A stretch of 38,824 bases of DNA, taken from NCBI GenBank assembly GCA_012267415.1, contig JAAXGN010000108.1, positions 1 to 38,824 on the forward strand. Reading direction: 5' to 3'. This document shows, in pieces, positions 35,065-38,824 of this stretch. Source of the stretch: Candidatus Poribacteria bacterium. GTDB taxonomy: Bacteria > Poribacteria > WGA-4E > WGA-3G. Numbering within the stretch: position 1 is the first letter of the stretch; the number at the start of each line of letters is the position of its first letter. The position numbers were made by a program, and so were the translations under genes. The notes beneath the pieces were generated by a model, which was not told where the DNA came from, searched no databases, and saw only the letters and a list, made by a program, of their open reading frames with translations.

Positions 35065-37404
35065 ATGAATTACATATCCTCAATAATACTGTCTATCTTA
35101 ATTGCATTCACCATAACGTCAGTTTGTCTTTCACAAGACTCAGGTCAATTGAATCTACCGGATGGTGCGAAAATGCGACTCGGAAAAGGTAGAGCCAACG
35201 GAATCGCATACTCACCAGACAGCAAAACACTTGCAGTCGCAACAGATATCGGTATCTGGATATACGACGCACTGACAGGGAAAGAACTCGACCTATTCAC
35301 CGGCGGAACAGGTGTTTTCAGAAGTTTCGCCTTCAGTCCAGATGGAAACACACTTGTCAGTGATATAAACGGCAATTACTTATGTATGTGGGATGTCAAT
35401 ACAGGTAGGCAGATCCGCACATTCTTTGGACATAGTCACTATGTCATCAGTGCCATTGCGTTTAGTCCAGACGGAAAGACCATCGCAAGTGGTGGCTCAG
35501 GCGGAGATGTCAAGTTTTGGAACGCAGAAACCGGAGAGTACATTCACCGTTTCACACGGCATTTCGGCTTTGTCAACAAAGTTGTGTTTAGTTCAGACAG
35601 CAAATTACTTGCCACCGCAGGTTCTGGTAAAAGAATCTATATTTTGGATGTAAAGACAGGTGATTCTATACGCAGTTTCACCGAATATACCCCCGAACAT
35701 ACCGATGGGTACACTGATGTTGCATTCCATCCAGATGGAAGACATATTGCCAGCGTAGGATTAGACAATACCATCCGTCTGTGGAATATCAACACATGGA
35801 AACAACGGAATATCAGCACACAGCACCCAGGCGAGGTTTTTGATATTGCATTCAGTCCTGATGGCAGAACTTTAGCGAGTTGTGGTCAAGATGGAACTAT
35901 TCAGTTCTGGAACACATCCAACCTACAACCATTAAATAAGCTGACTGAGTCAACAGGTTCTGTTCGGGAAATTGCTTTCAGTCCCGATGGAAAGTCATTA
36001 GTAAGCAGAAGCTATGATGGCACAATACACCTCTGGGATAGACGGGATGCCGATAACATCACAACGCGGAACACAATCACAGGACATTTTTATGGCGGAG
36101 TCTATACCATGGCAATGAGTCCTGATGGAAACAGGATTTTTAACGACAGTTACAGAACTTCAATCCAGATAAGGAACACCAAAACAGGTACACAAATACG
36201 CAACATCAGAGGACATACTAGTAGAATCCTGAGCCTTGCTTTCAACCCGATTAACAATACAATCTTAAGCGGCAGTGCTGATGGAACGATGCGATCATGG
36301 GATGCGGATACGGGTTCGGAACTACACACGTTTATTAGTCTAATAGGTGATGTAGACTCTGTATTATTCAGTCGTGATGGTAATACCGCTACCTGCTTAA
36401 TCACCCTTGGTGAGTTTAGCACTAGATCGGATAGTAGGAGTTCCATCATTGCTATTTTTGATGTGGCAACAGGCACAGAACGACACAGAATCAACGCCTA
36501 CAACGCGCCAACACCCTCTATTGTTAGTCATGACCCCGTTTTCCATCCAACAGAACACACATCAAACATAGACAGCATCGCCATGAGTCCGGATGATGAA
36601 CTGATTGCAAGTGCCAGCGGTGACAACACAATCAGGATTTGGAATGTGGAAACAGGAAAACATCAACGTGTGTTGACAAAAGATGCAGGATATGCCGATA
36701 ATCTGACTTTCAGTCCGGATGGTAAGATCCTGGCAGGTATCAGCATAGATAATATTGTCTTCTGGGATGTCCATAGTGGAGCAGAACTCAACACAATCAC
36801 GAACGTTCACGACCACGCTGATTTTACCTGTATTGCGTTCGGTCCGGATGGTAAAGTGCTTGCAAGCGGTGCTGAAAACAAAACCATCCGTCTATGGGAT
36901 GTCAATACAGGCACTCTTTTACACACATTCATAGAATTTGATGATAGAAGGTATACTTCGATATATGCAACAACGTTAGCCTTCAGTTCAGATGGCAGCA
37001 CACTCGCCAGTGCCAGTAATGATGGCACGATTTTATTGTGGGAAACCTTTTTAGGTCAACCGACTGCCGTTGAACCAAATGGCAAACAATTCGCTAAATG
37101 GGGATCAATTAAGAAAAACCAGTTATATCAAAACTATCCCAATCCGTTCAATCCTGAGACGTGGATACCCTATCAGCTTTCGTCTCCTGAGGATGTGCGA
37201 ATAACTATCTATACATCGGATGGTAAATTAGTTAGAGAGATAGATATTGGGTATCAAGCTGCGGGATTATACTATGAACCGGGCAGTGCTTACTATTGGG
37301 ATGGTAAGAACGAGATCGGAGAACAGGTCACGAGTGGTTTATATTTCTACACCCTCTCCGCAGGACATTTCAACGCCACGCGCAAAATGCTGATACTGAA
37401 GTAG
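35065..37404 (+). CDS. Secreted 14-blade WD40 protein with a C-terminal FlgD-Ig/sorting-like tail
   Basis: A 779-residue exported protein. A signal peptide (about 1-24, VCLSQ) is followed by LPDGAKMRLGKGRANGIAYS, the opening module shared with the proteins at 2382 and 32608. I count 14 blade ends, again fitting two seven-bladed propellers. The tail begins NYPNPFNPETWIPYQL and ends NATRKMLILK, closely matching the tail of the 748-residue protein, while the propellers are diverged. The tail is therefore a conserved export/anchoring cassette. Its partner secretion machinery is not in this window. An agga ribosome binding site precedes the ATG, and a strong terminator follows the stop. Confidence 0.88.
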   Translation: MNYISSIILSILIAFTITSVCLSQDSGQLNLPDGAKMRLGKGRANGIAYSPDSKTLAVATDIGIWIYDALTGKELDLFTGGTGVFRSFAFSPDGNTLVSDINGNYLCMWDVNTGRQIRTFFGHSHYVISAIAFSPDGKTIASGGSGGDVKFWNAETGEYIHRFTRHFGFVNKVVFSSDSKLLATAGSGKRIYILDVKTGDSIRSFTEYTPEHTDGYTDVAFHPDGRHIASVGLDNTIRLWNINTWKQRNISTQHPGEVFDIAFSPDGRTLASCGQDGTIQFWNTSNLQPLNKLTESTGSVREIAFSPDGKSLVSRSYDGTIHLWDRRDADNITTRNTITGHFYGGVYTMAMSPDGNRIFNDSYRTSIQIRNTKTGTQIRNIRGHTSRILSLAFNPINNTILSGSADGTMRSWDADTGSELHTFISLIGDVDSVLFSRDGNTATCLITLGEFSTRSDSRSSIIAIFDVATGTERHRINAYNAPTPSIVSHDPVFHPTEHTSNIDSIAMSPDDELIASASGDNTIRIWNVETGKHQRVLTKDAGYADNLTFSPDGKILAGISIDNIVFWDVHSGAELNTITNVHDHADFTCIAFGPDGKVLASGAENKTIRLWDVNTGTLLHTFIEFDDRRYTSIYATTLAFSSDGSTLASASNDGTILLWETFLGQPTAVEPNGKQFAKWGSIKKNQLYQNYPNPFNPETWIPYQLSSPEDVRITIYTSDGKLVREIDIGYQAAGLYYEPGSAYYWDGKNEIGEQVTSGLYFYTLSAGHFNATRKMLILK

Positions 37405-37419
37405 AATTCGCCATAATAG

Positions 37420-37463
37420 AATGTCTGAACAAGGATAAGCAAACCCCGGTTCAGACATTTTTC
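37420..37463 (+). terminator. Rho-independent terminator after the secreted WD40 gene
   Basis: An 11-bp perfect stem (AATGTCTGAAC 37420-37430, GTTCAGACATT 37449-37459) is directly followed by a T-run. It serves the plus-strand gene ending at 37404 and lies just before the convergent gene's stop at 37479. Confidence 0.8.
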
Positions 37464-37478
37464 TTGTGATTGTGAACT

Positions 37479-38589
37479 TTACTCACTTACTGTCCACATG
37501 TGGATTGTTCGGTCAGCACTCGTGCTGGCGACGATGGTACTATCCGGACTGAAAGCAACAGCGTTAGCATTGTTCGTATGCTCAGTATAGGTACGTATCT
37601 CTGAACCGTCGTTTGGATCCCATAGACGGACGGTAAAATCCCAACATGCACTTGCGAGGGTATTACCATCCGGACTGAACGCAACGGTGATGACAGCAGC
37701 CGTATGTCCTGAGAGTGTTCGGATCTCATTCCCATCGTTTGCGTTCCACAAACGGACGGTGGTGTCAGTGCTTGCACTTGCGAGGGTGTTGCCATCCGGA
37801 CAACGTAACGCAGTTAACATCGTGCGTATGTCCTGTAAAGACCCGTATCTCCGTACCATCGCTGACGTTCCACAAACGGACGGTATCGTCATAGCTGGAA
37901 CTTGCCAGCATGGTGCCATCCGGACTGAAAGATAGACTTCTGGCAACATCCGTATGTCCTGTGATGGTGCGTATCTCTGAACCGTCGTTCGGATTCCACA
38001 GTCGGATTGATCTGTCAGCACTGCAAGTTGCAAGGATGTCTCCATCAGGATGGAACGCAACATATCCAACCCAATTTGTGTGTCCTGTTAGACTTCGGAT
38101 CTCTGAACCGTTGCTTGTATCCCAAAGTCGTGCAGTTTGGTCGAAACTGGCAGTTGCAAGCATGGTACCATCTGGACTGAATGCAACGCATCTGACAAGA
38201 TTGGTATGTCCTGTGAGTGCATGTATCTCGGTGCCATCGCTCGTGTCCCAGAGACGTGCAGTGAAGTCGTAGCTACCACTTGCGAGTAGATCACCATCCG
38301 GACTGAATGCAACGCTATAGATGTTGTCTGCATGTCCTGTAAGTGCACCTGTGAAATACTCTTTTTCAGGTGGAACTATCTCCTCAGGTTCTTCAACGAC
38401 CTCTTCTGTTCCGTCATCACCGTCCTCATCTGTGTCATCTGTGGGTTGGTTGTCCGTGTCGTCTGTCTTCATATCGCCTGTGCTTGTGACCATTTGGTCG
38501 TCTGGTTCAGTGGTGGTTTCCTCATCTCCGCCACAACCAATAATCATAATTGTAAGGAGAATGCCCAGAATCAATATACCTTTTTTCAT
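37479..38589 (-). pseudogene. Seven-blade WD40 lipoprotein interrupted by a 2-base deletion
   Basis: The start is the ATG at 38589 with aaaggag upstream. A lipoprotein signal (MKKGILILGILLTIMIIGC, Cys19) is followed by an acidic Asp/Glu/Thr linker and WD40 repeats. Blades 1-4 are in one frame; near 37800 the sequence shifts (VNCV then TLSGWQ rather than AFSPDG), and blades 5-7 continue in the second frame to TIHMWTVSE. Comparison with the other blades (gttcagtccggatgg) suggests two bases missing at gttgtccggatgg. Repaired, it gives exactly one closed seven-bladed propeller of about 370 residues. This could be real decay or an assembly error in a repeat. Confidence 0.75.
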
Positions 38590-38730
38590 GATATGCTCCT
38601 TTTGATGCAATAATGCATGATGCTGAAAGTAGAAACCGATACAATAACCGGTTTTTAGACTCAGATTTGCGGGGAGTATACCATTAGAAATGTTTAGAGT
38701 CAAATGAATATTTGGATGGTATCAAGCAAC

Positions 38731-38759
38731 TTGACATTAATCCTAAAGTGTAGTATCCT
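38731..38759 (+). promoter_or_regulatory. Probable sigma-70-type promoter reading out of the window
   Basis: TTGACA (38731-38736), 17 bp, then TATCCT (38754-38759). It points rightwards toward a gene beyond the window end. No coding start is visible before 38824. Confidence 0.45.
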
Positions 38760-38824
38760 CTTTGTAACCTACTGGAACCCAAGTAAAAACACAATCTTCA
38801 TTTAACGTGAGTTTGATAAATGTA

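Overview
The window looks like a chromosome segment from a Gram-negative-type, secretion-rich, uncultured bacterium. The best fit is Candidatus Poribacteria or a close relative. This is an inference from the mix of very long secreted WD40 proteins ending in an NYPNPFNPETWIPYQL tail, internalin-like leucine-rich repeat (LRR) proteins, a phytanoyl-CoA dioxygenase, FGE-like domains, and many short intergenic palindromic repeats. No rRNA, tRNA, CRISPR array, phage module or transposase was recognised. Several genes are broken, so either the genome is decaying locally or the assembly has errors.

Layout. 1-5.5 kb: a sigma-54-type activator with no sensor domain, a coiled-coil protein, a 748-residue secreted WD40 protein and a broken signal-peptide/dockerin/WD40 gene. 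5.4-8.2 kb: a small coiled-coil membrane protein, three orphan remnants of the WD40 C-terminal tail and a secreted metzincin-LRR protein. 8.6-14.4 kb: an AAA+ ATPase with a C-terminal PD-(D/E)XK nuclease-like domain behind a consensus promoter, an FGE-like/sialidase-like fusion coupled to a PhyH dioxygenase, and a membrane-anchored phospholipase D-like protein. 14.4-17.4 kb: a hairpin cluster, then (minus strand) an ECF sigma factor, its anti-sigma factor and a DegS-shaped protease lacking its catalytic histidine. 17.5-18.1 kb: a tandem array of an 85-86 bp unit. 18.2-21.5 kb: a methyltransferase and a double-length UxaA-type dehydratase. 21.5-25.7 kb: an LRR lipoprotein, an alpha/beta hydrolase, and an outer-membrane barrel whose signal peptide and barrel share one frame interrupted by two TGA codons. 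25.7-29.3 kb: mostly decayed (glycosyltransferase fragment, Cys-rich pseudogene, outer-membrane barrel pseudogene) around one intact MacB-type permease. 29.3-31.7 kb: an STT3-type oligosaccharyltransferase. 32-38.6 kb: a Cys-rich peptide, two 14-blade WD40 proteins and a frameshifted 7-blade WD40 lipoprotein.

The best leads are: (1) a candidate UxxU selenoprotein or TGA-interrupted barrel at 24619-25674; (2) a sigma/anti-sigma pair followed by a pseudoprotease of DegS topology; (3) an STT3 with a variant sequon-binding motif; (4) large WD40 proteins that each carry 14 blade signatures; and (5) repeat units that recur in tandem, in inverted orientation and inside a coding region. All domain calls were made by eye, without database searches.
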